DNA from: Clostridium sp. UBA6758
Lineage (GTDB): Bacteria > Bacillota > Clostridia > Clostridiales > Clostridiaceae
Assembly: GCA_002453475.1 (NCBI GenBank)
Contig: DKGY01000099.1
Location: forward strand, 52,353-59,216
Length of the DNA stretch: 6,864 bases
Direction: 5' to 3'
Under the pieces are notes generated by a model. That model worked only from the letters and a program-made list of their open reading frames with translations, had not been told where the DNA came from and made no database searches. The translations under genes and the position numbers were made by a program. Each line of letters opens with the position of its first letter. The stretch's first letter is position 1. Shown piece by piece: positions 5,294-6,864 of the stretch.

Positions 5294-6864
5294 CTATTCT
5301 GCTATTTCAACTTTGTGAATTATACTAGTCCAGTTTACCGTAGCTGATGCATCCCAATTTTTAACACGCTTATTAACTACATCTATAGTAGATGCACAAT
5401 CAGTAAATATAACTGGACAATCTTCATTTAATATAACAGCTAACTCTCCATATATCTCTTGAAGTCTTTTCTCATCAAACTCTTTTAATCCTTTATCAAA
5501 TAATTTATCTACTTCTGGATTTACATATCTAGTTTTATTATTACCATCATCTACTGCAAACTCTGATCTAAACACCCAATTAACTCCGTTTGGATCGAAT
5601 CCACCAAGATTCCATCCCATATTAAATGTATCAAAGGCTGGCTTACCACTTCCATCTAATGCCTTACCAGTTGTGTCTGTTAACACTCCAAACTCCATTA
5701 ACTGAGTCTCTACCTTTGCTCCAATGGCTTCCCAGTTTGACTTTAATATAGGAAGTAATGTTTCAACATATTTACTTTCAGTATATGATAAGTGAGTTAT
5801 TTCTAATTTAACTCCATCCTTTTCACGTATTCCGTCAGCACCTCTTTTCCAACCGGCTTTATCCAACATTTCATTTGCTTTTTCTGGGTTATATTCATAT
5901 TTGTTAAGTTTAGCTAATAATTCCTTTGTACTTGCCCATGAACCTGTTGGATATGGATTAGTTGCTACAGTTGCATATTCATTAAAATATGACTTTACAA
6001 AAGCTTCCTTATCAAGGGCATAATTTAGAGCTTGCCTTACTTCTTTATCCTTAAATTTAGGATTTTCAAGGTTGAATCCTATATAACTAAATCCAGTTCC
6101 TTCGTATTTCTTAATATCTAGAAAGTCTTTATCTTGGATTAAAGCAATATCATCTTTCTTAGTTGGGTATCCAGGGTGTACATCTACTTCACCTATATTT
6201 AATTCTGATGCACAAGATTCTCTAGGTACATTCTTTAATATCACTTTTGATATTTTTGGTGCACCTAAATAGAAATCTTTATTAGCATCAAACTCTACAA
6301 ATTGCTTTGGTTCATATTTAGCTAATTTGTATGGTCCATTTCCTACAAATTTACCTTCATCCATGATTTTTCTTGTTTCCGCAAGGTTACCTTTTCCTTT
6401 ATCATAAACATGTTTAGGCATAATACCTAAAGTTAAAAACTCATCAATATTTCTTAGAATTTCTTTAAAGGTAAAGCTAATTGTTTTTTCATCAATTACC
6501 TTAATACCTTCCATCTTAGTAACTTTATTGTCTTTATCTTTATTGTATTCCTCATAACCAACTGTTTGTAAAACAGCATCGTTATGCCATCCATCATAGC
6601 TTGGATCTGCTGATGCTAAGAAAGTAAACTCAACATCCTCTGCTGTTATAGGTGTTCCATCATGAAATTTAACATCATCTCTGAGCTTAAATGTATAGGT
6701 TAATTTATCCTCTGATAATTCCATAGATTTAGCCACATCTGGTACATATTTACCATCTTCATTAGCTATTAATAAGCCTCTAAACATTAATGACATTGGA
6801 GTTCCATCTGCTGAAGTATCTTGGAATATAGGTAAAAATTGACCCTTAATTTGATTTGTATCAG
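5294..6864 (-). CDS. oppA: Oligopeptide-binding protein OppA (5' end outside window, partial)
   Basis: This is the extracellular solute-binding protein (SBP_bac_5 family) that captures peptides and delivers them to OppB/OppC; in Firmicutes it is normally a lipoprotein. The frame is open to the right edge, giving 522 codons. A Met at 6794-6796 is internal, since family-like sequence (NQIKGQFLPIFQDTSADG) runs upstream of it. Counting from the edge, the family signature region is at about 53-82 (FKLRDDVKFHDGTPITAEDV), GNGPYKL at about 174-180, VRQALNYALDKEAF at 275-288 and NPEKANEMLDKAGW at 325-338. The TAG stop is at 5294-5296. The signal peptide and lipobox cysteine are not in view; by family length several tens of N-terminal residues are missing. 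It is the most promoter-proximal operon gene visible. Peptide specificity cannot be read from the sequence, and DppA or AppA types remain possible. Confidence 0.92.
   Translation of the reverse strand, partial: DTNQIKGQFLPIFQDTSADGTPMSLMFRGLLIANEDGKYVPDVAKSMELSEDKLTYTFKLRDDVKFHDGTPITAEDVEFTFLASADPSYDGWHNDAVLQTVGYEEYNKDKDNKVTKMEGIKVIDEKTISFTFKEILRNIDEFLTLGIMPKHVYDKGKGNLAETRKIMDEGKFVGNGPYKLAKYEPKQFVEFDANKDFYLGAPKISKVILKNVPRESCASELNIGEVDVHPGYPTKKDDIALIQDKDFLDIKKYEGTGFSYIGFNLENPKFKDKEVRQALNYALDKEAFVKSYFNEYATVATNPYPTGSWASTKELLAKLNKYEYNPEKANEMLDKAGWKRGADGIREKDGVKLEITHLSYTESKYVETLLPILKSNWEAIGAKVETQLMEFGVLTDTTGKALDGSGKPAFDTFNMGWNLGGFDPNGVNWVFRSEFAVDDGNNKTRYVNPEVDKLFDKGLKEFDEKRLQEIYGELAVILNEDCPVIFTDCASTIDVVNKRVKNWDASATVNWTSIIHKVEIAE

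Noticed and set aside
6794..6796. In-frame ATG as the start of the peptide-binding protein
   Set aside because: The frame stays open upstream to the window edge with typical SBP_bac_5 N-terminal domain sequence, there is no purine-rich ribosome site before it, and starting here would remove the signal peptide. The gene is simply cut by the window.
1..6864. A hidden novel system (defence locus, mobile element, CRISPR array, RNA element)
   Set aside because: Almost all of the window is explained by a complete Nfo and a standard oppABCDF operon. No direct repeats of array type, transposase fragments, tRNA-like folds or riboswitch-like leaders were found in the gaps, so I do not claim one.

Overview
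The window looks like an ordinary chromosomal segment of a low-GC Firmicute, most likely a Clostridium-type organism. The DNA is visibly very AT-rich, the Shine-Dalgarno sites are strong AGGAGG-type, codon use is A/T-ending, and the products are typical clostridial versions of conserved families. The genus is inferred from these features only.

Layout, left to right. Positions 1-83 may hold the last codons of a gene on the + strand that begins outside the window. A perfect 19-bp stem (87-127) lies between it and the next gene and looks like a terminator that could work in both directions. On the - strand, 148-981 encodes endonuclease IV (Nfo), a DNA-repair AP endonuclease with all nine metal-ligand residues present. 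A 307-base gap (982-1288) follows, holding a candidate nfo promoter but no convincing intrinsic terminator. From 1289 to the right edge, still on the - strand, lies an oligopeptide ABC importer operon. Read in its own direction the order is oppA (5' end cut off by the window), oppB, oppC, oppD, oppF.

How the genes work together. OppA is the extracellular peptide-binding protein, OppB and OppC are the two membrane channel subunits, and OppD and OppF are the two cytoplasmic ATPases. Together they import short peptides. The permease and ATPase genes are packed tightly: gaps of 10 and 8 nt, then an 8-nt overlap. The 140-149 nt between oppA and oppB carries a 10-bp stem-loop that could lower expression of the downstream genes relative to the binding protein. 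The subfamily (Opp, Dpp or App) cannot be settled from sequence alone. Opp is used because of the A-B-C-D-F order.

Start codons. Ribosome-binding sites show that oppC and oppF start a few codons inside their longest open frames, and that oppB probably starts at TTG rather than the upstream GTG. I found no sign of a mobile element, CRISPR array, RNA gene, defence locus or undescribed system. The window reads as conserved core genome.
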